Positions 6,668-12,869 of a stretch of DNA of 24,771 bases are shown here, piece by piece (position 1 is the first letter of the stretch; every line of letters starts with the position of its first letter). Made by a program: the position numbers and the translations under genes. This DNA comes from Patescibacteria group bacterium (GTDB taxonomy: Bacteria > Patescibacteriota > Minisyncoccia > Minisyncoccales > JAHIOY01): the NCBI GenBank assembly GCA_018894495.1, contig JAHIOY010000086.1, positions 1 to 24,771 of the forward strand, in the 5' to 3' direction. Below the pieces are notes generated by a model, which was not told the origin of the DNA, searched no databases, and worked only from the letters and a program-made list of their open reading frames with translations.

Positions 6668-7096
6668 TTAATGAAAAATGAAAAAATCTTTTGGATGAAT
6701 CACTCTTATCAATTTTTTTGCTTTCTTCAAATGTTCTTTATCTAAAGAAATAAGGGTGCTGTTAAAATTGTAAGCGACAGCAACATAAATAGCATCCGCT
6801 CCCCTTAAATATAAAATGCTCCCAATCTCTAAAGAAAGATCGGCAATATGCCGATCAATCGGGATAAATTTGAAATTGAGAAATTCCCTTAATGACTTAG
6901 CAAATTCAATTCCTAATTTTGGCTTTTTTATCATCCTGGTAATCACACAGCCCACTTCTGGAATGACAAATTCTGGCAAAAATATAGGAATAGAAAAATT
7001 TTCCTTGAAATAATCAAGGCATTTCTGGCTTTCCTCATAATATGGCTCGTAATTGAAAAATCCACTGAGAAAAACGCTGGCATCAATAACATACAT
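6668..7096 (-). CDS. PIN-domain ribonuclease, VapC-like toxin
   Basis: PIN domains are Mg-dependent RNases; VapC toxins cleave tRNA or rRNA and are held inactive by a co-expressed antitoxin. The 142-aa product has the expected acidic residues: D5 (MYVIDAS), E47 (VIPEVG), D101 (RGADAIYVA) and D119 (LISLDKE). It starts 7 bp after the 59-codon gene upstream, the usual antitoxin-toxin layout. The palindromic terminator at 6439-6466 lies about 200 bp downstream. The target RNA cannot be told from sequence. Confidence 0.85.
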   Translation of the reverse strand: MYVIDASVFLSGFFNYEPYYEESQKCLDYFKENFSIPIFLPEFVIPEVGCVITRMIKKPKLGIEFAKSLREFLNFKFIPIDRHIADLSLEIGSILYLRGADAIYVAVAYNFNSTLISLDKEHLKKAKKLIRVIHPKDFFIFH

Positions 7097-7103
7097 AGAA
7101 ATT

Positions 7104-7283
7104 TTAATATCTTATTTTTCTTTCCTTCAATAAAATTTTTACCGCTGAGATTTTTCTCTTGTTTAACCGATTTATCTCTTTTGCCAATTTTTCCAGTTTC
7201 TCCCAGGCATTTCTATTTCCCTCTCCTAACCTTATTGCTGGTTTAATTTCAGTTATTAAATTTTTGTCAATTAGTTTTACCAT
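7104..7283 (-). CDS. Putative antitoxin partner of the PIN toxin, 59 aa
   Basis: This small ORF (MVKLIDKNLITEIKPAIRLG...) lies directly upstream of the PIN gene with a 7-bp gap. It is helical and charged, with 'AWEKLEKLAKEINRLNKRK' in the middle and a basic C-terminus ending 'LLKERKIRY'. It does not show a clear AbrB, RHH or Phd fold, so I name it by context only. It has the clearest promoter in the window (7292-7319), placing the transcription start 1-2 nt before the ATG. Antitoxins usually bind their own promoter; no obvious operator is visible apart from the A/T-symmetric spacer TTTTTTAAAAAA. Confidence 0.6.
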   Translation of the reverse strand: MVKLIDKNLITEIKPAIRLGEGNRNAWEKLEKLAKEINRLNKRKISAVKILLKERKIRY

Positions 7284-7291
7284 ATGAACTC

Positions 7292-7319
7292 ATTATATTC
7301 TTTTTTAAAAAAGAGTCAA
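7292..7319 (-). promoter_or_regulatory. Toxin-antitoxin promoter (TTGACT-16-TATAAT)
   Basis: Minus strand: -35 TTGACT at 7319-7314, 16-bp spacer containing TTTTTTAAAAAA, perfect -10 TATAAT at 7297-7292. The ATG at 7283 is 8 bases beyond the -10, so the mRNA would have a leader of about 1-2 nt. Confidence 0.75.
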
Positions 7320-7368
7320 TTATGTTAAAGTGGGTAAAAAAAATGAATGAATTAGCAAAGAAAAAGAG

Positions 7369-7461
7369 AGAAAATCCAATCAATACAAAAAATCAGCGAT
7401 CGCTGATTTTTTGGAGCTTTTGCCAATATTGATAATTGAAAATTTTAGTTCCAGAGGTCGG
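7369..7461. repeat. 93-bp dispersed repeat, copy 2
   Basis: Second copy of the repeat at 6422-6514. In this copy the following TTATCCACAGG block is displaced by about 150 bp of palindrome-rich DNA (7462-7619). Confidence 0.85.
7386..7413. terminator. Bidirectional palindromic terminator, copy 2
   Basis: The same 28-bp palindrome as at 6439-6466, with CAGC-GATC-GCTG flanked by A6/T6. It is placed to stop minus-strand transcripts coming from the IS and surface-protein region. Confidence 0.75.
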
Positions 7462-7586
7462 ACCTCTGTCGGTATGTTGACGTCTGACGTCAACATTAGT
7501 TTGTTTAATGGAGATTTAGCAGAGGACGGGCATTCGCCCGCCGACTTGTCCGCCGTAGCTTTAGCGAAAGTGGAAGCGAGCTACGG
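7452..7586. repeat. Cluster of four consecutive palindromes
   Basis: In order: 7452-7468, arms CAGAGGTC/GACCTCTG around one base; 7474-7496, arms ATGTTGACGTC/GACGTCAACAT around one base; 7527-7540, CGGGC-ATTC-GCCCG; 7553-7586, CCGTAGCT...AGCTACGG with an 18-nt loop. The last begins with CGCCGTAGCTTTAGCGAA, closely matching a hairpin in rnpB. The cluster sits between repeat copy 2 and the IS, and no gene is supported in it. Confidence 0.8.
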
Positions 7587-7619
7587 CCCACGAAGGCGAG
7601 TCTCCGTTGGCTCCTTTTT

Positions 7620-7628
7620 TTATCCACA
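7620..7628 (+). promoter_or_regulatory. DnaA-box-like site, second copy
   Basis: TTATCCACA, followed by GGAAAACTTG as in the first copy. It ends 13 bp before the IS target duplication. Confidence 0.4.
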
Positions 7629-7643
7629 GGAAAACTTGACATA

Positions 7644-8703
7644 AGACCTGTTGCAAAATAATTAAACTTTGAAACAAATTAAAACCCCTCATTGTCAGTT
7701 TTCGCCTGTTATGCAGTATTTAATCTGCAAAGCATGCGAAAATTGACAATGTTAGCCACAAACCCGAAAGCAATTTCGTAGTTTTGCAATGAGTTGCGGT
7801 ATATCTGATGAAGGATTTGGAACTTTTTTAACTGAGAAAGCGTGTGTTCAATAACTACTCTGATTTTTCTTTGTTTTTTATTCTGAATTTTCTGGGAACG
7901 AGTCAGGGGATTGCCATTTCTAGTTCGTTTGTGCGGAATGACCGCATTTAAATCAGGAAAGTCCTTTTGAACTCCTTGATAACCGCTATCCATATAAACC
8001 GTGGCATTCTTGGGAATAATCTTTGGCAAGTTAGATGCTTTGAAGAGTTTGTAGTCGTGCTGTCGTCCAGGAATGGGTTTGCCAATGTTGACAATCAAGC
8101 CCTGTCTGGTGGTGGCGAGCTGGGTTTTAATAGTGAATGCTTTCTTTTTGCCAGAATGATGTTTGTTTCTTCTGGCTTTCTTTTGAGGTCTGGGTATTTT
8201 CTGCTCAGTGCAGTCAGCCAGTATTTCATCAATGTCAGGCATAACTTTTCTTAATTCTTCCAAGGTGGTGATTTTCTTGCCTTGTCTGAGATTGATGGGG
8301 ATAATATACTTGCCGTCTTTTTTAATAAAGGCCATAATAACTTGGGTGGTTCTGCAAACCGTGCTGGCATCAATGCTGAACAGATATTCCAGAAGTAAGC
8401 AGGAACAATAGCTCTTGGCTAAGATTAAGGTTAAAAGTAGTTGGTCTTCAAATGACTCTAACGCAAACTTCCTGCCGCCTCCGATTTTTCGTTTTCTGTT
8501 TGGGTTGTTTTTCAGCAGTCGCTGGATTCTTTGTTCCTGCCAGTCCTGACGGTTGTCCTTGACCAGCTTGTCAAACTCCGGCACCGTCAAGCCGGTGAAG
8601 GCAAGAAAATGTTTTGGACTTTGTTTTAAGTTGTTGTATCTCATCATATGCCTCTATTTTGGCAGAAATTGAGGCAAATGGCGAGTTATTACGCAACAGG
8701 TCT
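7644..8703 (-). mobile_element. Complete IS5-family insertion sequence, 1060 bp
   Basis: The ends are inverted repeats: AGACCTGTTGCAAAATAA at the left and AGACCTGTTGCGTAATAA read inward from the right, 16 of 18 matching. They are flanked by an ATA direct repeat (7641-7643 and 8704-8706), a 3-bp target duplication as in the ISL2/IS1031 groups of IS5. One intact DDE transposase gene fills it. Two small derivatives with related ends lie at 22087-22165 and about 22239-22412. The IS interrupts a surface-protein gene. Confidence 0.9.
7709..8647 (-). CDS. IS5-family DDE transposase
   Basis: The 312-aa product has an N-terminal helix-turn-helix region (about residues 10-110, Tnp_4-type) and a DDE_Tnp_4 catalytic domain. 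The catalytic residues are visible as D145 (ILADCTEQK), D220 (VYMDSGYQG) and E267 (RVVIEHTL). There is no frameshift or early stop, so it should be active. Two adjacent ATGs (8647, 8644) are possible starts; I keep the outer one. The gene lies 56 bp inside the right end and 65 bp inside the left end of the element. Confidence 0.92.
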   Translation of the reverse strand: MMRYNNLKQSPKHFLAFTGLTVPEFDKLVKDNRQDWQEQRIQRLLKNNPNRKRKIGGGRKFALESFEDQLLLTLILAKSYCSCLLLEYLFSIDASTVCRTTQVIMAFIKKDGKYIIPINLRQGKKITTLEELRKVMPDIDEILADCTEQKIPRPQKKARRNKHHSGKKKAFTIKTQLATTRQGLIVNIGKPIPGRQHDYKLFKASNLPKIIPKNATVYMDSGYQGVQKDFPDLNAVIPHKRTRNGNPLTRSQKIQNKKQRKIRVVIEHTLSQLKKFQILHQIYRNSLQNYEIAFGFVANIVNFRMLCRLNTA

Positions 8704-8966
8704 ATATTACTCGGCGTCGTCGTCCCGATGCCGACTCTGTCATTTACCGCATCAATTACTAATGTAGGGGAATCAACAAAAAAACCGCCTGATATTCCAA
8801 GACCACCGGCTTTAATTTGGTTCCCTGTTCCGACATTGATTGGCGCTGACACATTGCCAGCGGGCGGAGCTGAACTCGGCTCTGTCCAGGCCAAGACCAA
8901 ATAACTGACAAAAACACTTGTTGCTAAGACCCCTAAAATGAGGGCTAAAGATTTTGTTTTTTCCAT
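8704..8966 (-). pseudogene. N-terminal part of a secreted/surface protein, cut by the IS
   Basis: From the ATG at 8966 the protein has a signal peptide or anchor (about residues 5-27). It continues 'AWTEPSSAPPAGNVSAPIN', 'NQIKAGGLGISGGFFVDS' and 'DRVGIGTTTPSN', an arrangement common in CPR envelope proteins that often continue with fibre-like repeats. The IS enters after about 88 codons; the open frame then runs 43 codons into IS sequence (to 8571) and stops. Removing the IS and one ATA does not restore the domain. The frame would continue into palindrome-rich DNA and stop near 7505, so the 3' part was probably lost before or with the insertion. Confidence 0.8.
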
Positions 8967-9032
8967 AAGTTTTTTATGTTTTTAATTTTTTATTTTTATT
9001 TTATTTTAGACCTTTGCGACTTTTTTGTAAAA

Positions 9033-9437
9033 TTATTGGGTTGACTGAGGTTCTGCTTTTTCATTGAGTGCTCTTTGGATTTCCTCTGGACTAAGAGGCG
9101 TTGGTCTTTCATTTTTGGGAATCTTTTTTGAAAGTATTGATTGGGTTTCCTTTTCATTCAGGGGTTGAATTTCAGTTGAAGTTCCAGCTTTTTTGGAAAG
9201 GGCTTCTTGAATTTTCTCAGGGGTTAAGGTTTCAGTTTTCGGTTGAAGTTTTTCTGGTAAAGGAAAAGGAATTTCTTTTTTAATTTCTGGTATCTTTGAG
9301 AAACGCCAAATTAAACCGAGAGAAAGCAAACTGGCGAGAACAACGATGCCCAAATAAACAAGCGACTTTTTGCTTAATTTTTTAAATCCCGAAATAAAGA
9401 ACAAGTTTTTATTTTGTCCCGAAATAAAGAATTTCAT
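9033..9437 (-). CDS. Single-pass membrane protein with three 13-residue repeats, unknown
   Basis: The 134-aa product has a short basic head, a membrane segment (about residues 31-46) and a Pro/Lys/Glu-rich extracytoplasmic tail. The tail has three copies of one motif: LTPEKIQEALSKK, LNEKETQSILSKK and LSPEEIQRALNEK. I do not recognise a family. The head contains a small duplication (FISG...FISG) from a repeated CCCGAAATAAAGAA. A convincing promoter at 9444-9471 puts the transcription start at the ATG. It precedes the interrupted surface-protein gene by 66 bp on the same strand, so the two may form an envelope-related unit. Confidence 0.65.
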   Translation of the reverse strand: MKFFISGQNKNLFFISGFKKLSKKSLVYLGIVVLASLLSLGLIWRFSKIPEIKKEIPFPLPEKLQPKTETLTPEKIQEALSKKAGTSTEIQPLNEKETQSILSKKIPKNERPTPLSPEEIQRALNEKAEPQSTQ

Positions 9438-9443
9438 TATTGT

Positions 9444-9471
9444 ATTTTAATATATCAAAAAATGACGTCAA
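9444..9471 (-). promoter_or_regulatory. Promoter for the repeat membrane protein (TTGACG-16-TAAAAT)
   Basis: Minus strand: -35 TTGACG at 9471-9466, 16-bp spacer, -10 TAAAAT at 9449-9444. Six bases separate the -10 from the ATG at 9437, so +1 coincides with the start codon. Confidence 0.65.
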
Positions 9472-9480
9472 CCCCGTTTT

Positions 9481-9921
9481 CTAAATTAATTTTTGAGCTC
9501 TTTCTGTATTATTTAAAGCTTCGTTGACCAAACGGTCGGCTTCTTTATTTTTTTCGCGGGAAATAAATCTAAATTTTACTTTTTTGAAATCCAATTTTAA
9601 ATTCCAAGCCCGCAAAAATAGGGTCTGAATTTTGGGCTCCAAAACCTTATATTCCCCGTTTAGTTGTTTTATTATTAATTCCGAATCAGACCTTATTTCA
9701 ATTTCTGAAACATGAGCGAGCTTTTTTCCAAAAAGCTGTTTGAATTTTTCTAAGCCGAAAATTAGGGCATTGTATTCGGCTTCATTATTTGTCGCCTCGC
9801 CTATATATTGGGAGTAGTTTTTTATTTCCTGTCCTAATTCATTATAAAATATAACTCCGATGGCCGATGGCCCCGGATTACCCCTTGAACCCCCGTCCGT
9901 ATAGATAATAATTTTTTTCAT
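9481..9921 (-). CDS. rnhA: Ribonuclease HI family protein
   Basis: RNase HI degrades the RNA strand of RNA-DNA hybrids such as R-loops and replication primers. The 146-aa product begins MKKIIIYTDGGSRGNPGPS and shows the four acidic residues: D9, E49 (TNNEAEY), D79 (IRSDSEL) and D129 (NKEADRL). There is no N-terminal hybrid-binding domain. It resembles the compact bacterial/archaeal RNase HI subgroup more than E. coli RnhA, lacking the basic handle. Its ATG overlaps the TGA of the upstream DHH gene by 4 bp, indicating coupled translation and a shared nucleic-acid role. Confidence 0.9.
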   Translation of the reverse strand: MKKIIIYTDGGSRGNPGPSAIGVIFYNELGQEIKNYSQYIGEATNNEAEYNALIFGLEKFKQLFGKKLAHVSEIEIRSDSELIIKQLNGEYKVLEPKIQTLFLRAWNLKLDFKKVKFRFISREKNKEADRLVNEALNNTERAQKLI

Positions 9922-11072
9922 AAATCTTTAAGAGCTTTAAGCTCTTTAATCAGGCAAGTTTTAAATTTTTCCAGATTTTCATTTTTTAGACTAAAACCGG
10001 AGGCCGGGGGGTGGCCGCCAAAACTTAAAAGCTCTTTTGAGCATTTTTTCATCAAGGAAACGCTATTGATTCCCGAGGGAGACCTGACGGTGCCGAGGGA
10101 GTCCTTTTCTAATTTTTTAAAAATAAAGGTTGGGACCTTGTATTTTCGGCACAATACCGAAGCTACTGACGGAATCAAGGTAAATTCAAACTCCGGGCTT
10201 CCGCTAAAAATAATTGGTTCTTGGCTTGAAATCATTTTTTCAATCTCTTCTGTCATTTCTTTGACCATTTCCTTTCTCCCCTCATTTTTCTCAAAAAGGT
10301 CTTCAATGAGTCCTTTTGCCTCTTTCAATGAAGGCTCTGTCAATAATCGATAGGAGGCAGGAAGACCATTTTTTACTTCTCGGACGTTTAAAATAGAAAT
10401 GATTTTTGAAATTTTTTGACTTAAATCCGGCAACCCTTTTATCAGTTCCGTTTCAAAGAAAATCCGGATTCCCGGCCGCCAGGAATTTTCTAAAGATGCC
10501 TTGCCTTGTTCAATGATTGCCTTATTTTCCTCAACAGGAGGCATCATATCGGCAATAGTCGCCAAAGCCGCTAATTCCAAAAAATTTTGCCTCATACAAA
10601 CGGTTAATTTTTCTTTCAAAAGGAGTTCAGCCAGTTTAAAGACGAGCCCAACTGCCGCAAAATCCTTACAAGGGTATTCCTCTCCTTCTTGCCTTGGATC
10701 AACAATGATTTTGGCTTGGGGTAATTTGTCCACAACTTCGTGATGGTCAATAATAACAACTTCAAGTCCTAATTTTCGGGCTAATTTCACTTCTTCAAAA
10801 TTAGTTATTCCCAAATCCATAGCAATAAGCAAGGAGGGCGAAAACTTTTTTAAATAATTTAATCCCGACTCAGATATCCCATAACCCTCTTTTTCACGGT
10901 CAGAGAAATAAACAGCGGCAATCTCTCCGCCTAAATTTCTAACCGTTTCTTTTAAAATAATGACCGAAGCGACTCCGTCTAAGTCGGCATCGCCGTAAAG
11001 AATTATTTTTTCTTTTTTTCCGATTGCTTCCAAAATTCTCTCGGCCGCTTTTCTAAGATTTTTTATTTCCAT
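9918..11072 (-). CDS. DHH/DHHA1 phosphoesterase (RecJ-like)
   Basis: The 384-aa product has an N-terminal DHH domain with GDADLDG (D28, D30, D32), MDLG (D86), DHH (109-111) and VDPRQ (D125). A C-terminal DHHA1 domain ends in 'SFGGHPPASGFSLK'. RecJ proteins of this type are single-strand-specific 5'-3' exonucleases in repair; smaller relatives hydrolyse nanoRNA or cyclic dinucleotides. The protein is much shorter than E. coli RecJ (577 aa) and has no OB-fold end, so I do not name it recJ outright. The pairing with RNase HI favours a nucleic-acid substrate. The ATG lies 3 bp after the end of an ACGAATAA-type repeat. Confidence 0.85.
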   Translation of the reverse strand: MEIKNLRKAAERILEAIGKKEKIILYGDADLDGVASVIILKETVRNLGGEIAAVYFSDREKEGYGISESGLNYLKKFSPSLLIAMDLGITNFEEVKLARKLGLEVVIIDHHEVVDKLPQAKIIVDPRQEGEEYPCKDFAAVGLVFKLAELLLKEKLTVCMRQNFLELAALATIADMMPPVEENKAIIEQGKASLENSWRPGIRIFFETELIKGLPDLSQKISKIISILNVREVKNGLPASYRLLTEPSLKEAKGLIEDLFEKNEGRKEMVKEMTEEIEKMISSQEPIIFSGSPEFEFTLIPSVASVLCRKYKVPTFIFKKLEKDSLGTVRSPSGINSVSLMKKCSKELLSFGGHPPASGFSLKNENLEKFKTCLIKELKALKDL

Positions 11073-11074
11073 AA

Positions 11075-11557
11075 ATCAACGAATAACGAATATGTACGAA
11101 TTTACGAATAAACGAATTAAGAAAAATTGACAATCCTTTTAAACATTACGCCTTGATTACCAAAATTTATTAAAATAGCTAATTTCAAATCGTTAATCTT
11201 CAGATATTCTAAAACTTGATCAATGTTAGATTTTGAAAATCTACTTCCCTTTTTAATCTCAACAATAATTTTCTCTTCAACTAAAAAATCTAAAAATCTT
11301 CTGCCAATAATCTCACCGTTATACATTATTGGACAGGCAGTTTGTTCTTTAAATTTCATATTATTTTTTGAAAAACTTTTACCTAATCCCTTTTGATAAC
11401 ATTTCTCGTTTTGTCCACTACCTAATTCATTATAGACATCAAAGGCACATCCAATAATTTTATAACTTAATTCTGGATATAAAAGATCCTTTCTTCGGAG
11501 AATTTTTTTCATATTCGCTTATTCGTTTATTCGCAATAAATTCGTTATTCGTTGATT
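11075..11557. mobile_element. Inverted-repeat element carrying the GxxExxY gene
   Basis: The left arm (11075-11116) begins ATCAACGAATAACGAAT and continues with ACGAATTTACGAATAAACGAAT. The right arm (11513-11557), read in reverse complement, begins ATCAACGAATAACGAATTT and continues with CGAATAAACGAATAAGCGAAT. They enclose exactly one gene. The same arms without a gene form the junction hairpins at 20659-20752 and 21353-21438. This is the arrangement of a non-autonomous mobile unit, though no target duplication is identified. Confidence 0.55.
11117..11512 (-). CDS. GxxExxY protein (PD-(D/E)XK nuclease-like)
   Basis: The 131-aa product carries the signature GQNEKCY (G33, E36, Y39). It also has a PD-(D/E)XK-like core: D75 (GRRFLDFLVEE) and E85-I-K87 (IIVEIKKGS), with a following helix-strand 'QVLEYLKINDLKLAILINFG'. 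The family (PF13366) is widespread, especially in CPR and Bacteroidetes, and its biochemical role is not established; it resembles nucleases. The stop codon directly abuts one inverted-repeat arm and the start ATG directly abuts the other, so the gene looks like cargo of a repeat element rather than a member of the pgk/recJ-like operon. Confidence 0.85.
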   Translation of the reverse strand: MKKILRRKDLLYPELSYKIIGCAFDVYNELGSGQNEKCYQKGLGKSFSKNNMKFKEQTACPIMYNGEIIGRRFLDFLVEEKIIVEIKKGSRFSKSNIDQVLEYLKINDLKLAILINFGNQGVMFKRIVNFS

Positions 11558-12750
11558 TTTAGGGCTTCTATGCCGGGAAGTTTTTCTCCTTCAAGAAAGG
11601 CAAGCATCGCTCCGCCGCCGGTTGAAACAAAATCAAATTCCTTGAGCAAATTATATTTTCTTAAAAAAGTGCTGGTGTCGCCGCCGCCGACTATTGAAAA
11701 TGCCTTACTTCTAATAATGGCGTCGGCAACGGCTAAGGAACCCTTAGCAAATCTTTCGTCCTCAAACTTACCCAAGGGTCCATTCCAAATGACCGTTCGG
11801 GCTAATTTTATTATCTCTGAAAAAATCTTTATTGTTTCCGGACCGACATCAAGAATCGCTTCTTCTTTTCTGAGCTGACCCAAGGAGGCGTGGCGGAAAT
11901 ATCCGCCGCCGTCATTTTTAAGAATGATGGCTCCGTCAACCGGTAAATGAATTCCGGGATTGGTGATATTGATTTTTTCAATCAACTTTTGAATTTTTTC
12001 TTCAGGCAGGGCGCCTGAAGGACAAAGCCCCTTTCCCGCCAAAATATCATAAGCGATTCTCCCTCCCAAAATCAGATGGTCTGATTCCTTGAGCAATTTT
12101 TCAATTAATTTAATTTTGGTTTCAATTTTTACTCCGCCAATAATTGTTACTAATGGCGGGAGTTTTTTCCCGAGCGCCTGAGAAAGCGTGTTAAGTTCGC
12201 TTTCCACCAACAACCCCATTCCCGAGGGCAGAAATTTAGGTATGCCCACGAGTGAAGCATGGGCTCGGTGAGAGACGGCAAAAGCATCGCAAATATATAT
12301 CTCGCCGTATCCGGAAAGTTTTTTTGCAAAATTAAGGTCGTTTTTTTCTTCTTCTTTATGGAATCTCAAATTTTCCAACAAAATTACTTCTCCCGGTTTC
12401 ATTGCTTTTACTGCTTTCTCTACGCTCGGACCAATGCAGTCAGGGATTAATTTTACCGGTTTTTTCAAGTATTCTTCCAACCTTTTGGCTATCGGTTTTA
12501 GACCTGTTTTTTCTCTCGGTTCTCCGTTTGGTCTTCCCAGATGGCTCATCAGAATTATTTTTGCCTTTCTTTCTATTAAATAATTTATGGTGGGCAAAGT
12601 TCTTTCTATTTTATAGCCGTCTAAAATGCCACCCTTTTCATCAAGGTCAGCATTAAAATCACAGCGAACCAAGACCTTTTTTTGACTAACATCAAAGTCC
12701 CTAATTGTTTTTATTGTTTTGAAATTTTCAAATTTCGAAAAATTTATCAT
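11545..12750 (-). CDS. pgk: Phosphoglycerate kinase
   Basis: Pgk transfers phosphate from 1,3-bisphosphoglycerate to ADP in glycolysis. The 401-aa product shows 'KVLVRCDFNADLD' (substrate-binding loop), 'LMSHLGRPNG', 'LLENLRFHKEEEKND', the hinge-proximal 'IIGGVKIETK', 'VIWNGPLGKFE' and the nucleotide end 'VGGGDT' with 'STGGGAMLAFLEG'. The sequence is divergent but complete. About 13 extra residues precede the usual start block (KTIRDFDV), encoded by AT-rich repeat-like DNA; no better start is available. The last four residues and the stop (KINE-stop) are encoded by the end of an ATCAACGAATAA repeat arm. Confidence 0.95.
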   Translation of the reverse strand: MINFSKFENFKTIKTIRDFDVSQKKVLVRCDFNADLDEKGGILDGYKIERTLPTINYLIERKAKIILMSHLGRPNGEPREKTGLKPIAKRLEEYLKKPVKLIPDCIGPSVEKAVKAMKPGEVILLENLRFHKEEEKNDLNFAKKLSGYGEIYICDAFAVSHRAHASLVGIPKFLPSGMGLLVESELNTLSQALGKKLPPLVTIIGGVKIETKIKLIEKLLKESDHLILGGRIAYDILAGKGLCPSGALPEEKIQKLIEKINITNPGIHLPVDGAIILKNDGGGYFRHASLGQLRKEEAILDVGPETIKIFSEIIKLARTVIWNGPLGKFEDERFAKGSLAVADAIIRSKAFSIVGGGDTSTFLRKYNLLKEFDFVSTGGGAMLAFLEGEKLPGIEALKINE

Positions 12751-12869
12751 ATGTTTTTTTGTTAAGAATTAACAACATTATTTCGCTCGGCGTAATTGCT
12801 TCGCCTCGCTATAAAATTTTTTAATTTTAAATTGTAATTTTGCATTTTTATTTTTACATTTTTAATTTA
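12751..12869. repeat. AT-rich junction with one arm of a repeat family
   Basis: This gap contains GTTAA-GAA-TTAAC (12771-12783), a GC-richer patch (TTCGCTCGGCGTAATTGC) and then T-rich DNA resembling the right arm of the hairpins at 18719 and 19168, without a clear left arm. No gene is seen. Confidence 0.4.

Noticed and set aside
6522..7628. Replication origin, from two perfect DnaA boxes
   Set aside because: The two boxes are 1.1 kb apart, each inside a repeated block. There is no box cluster, AT-rich unwinding region or dnaA/dnaN gene.
7411..7644. Plus-strand 77-codon frame through repeat copy 2 and the palindrome cluster
   Set aside because: It runs through four palindromes and ends at the IS target site. 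No protein features are seen.
8571..8703. C-terminal 43 residues of the frame 8571-8966 as part of the surface protein
   Set aside because: These codons lie inside the IS, antisense-free but in a different frame from the transposase, and exist only because of the insertion.
9008..9020. AGACCTTTGCGAC as a solo IS end
   Set aside because: It resembles the IS terminal repeat over about 10 bases but has no partner end or target duplication nearby.
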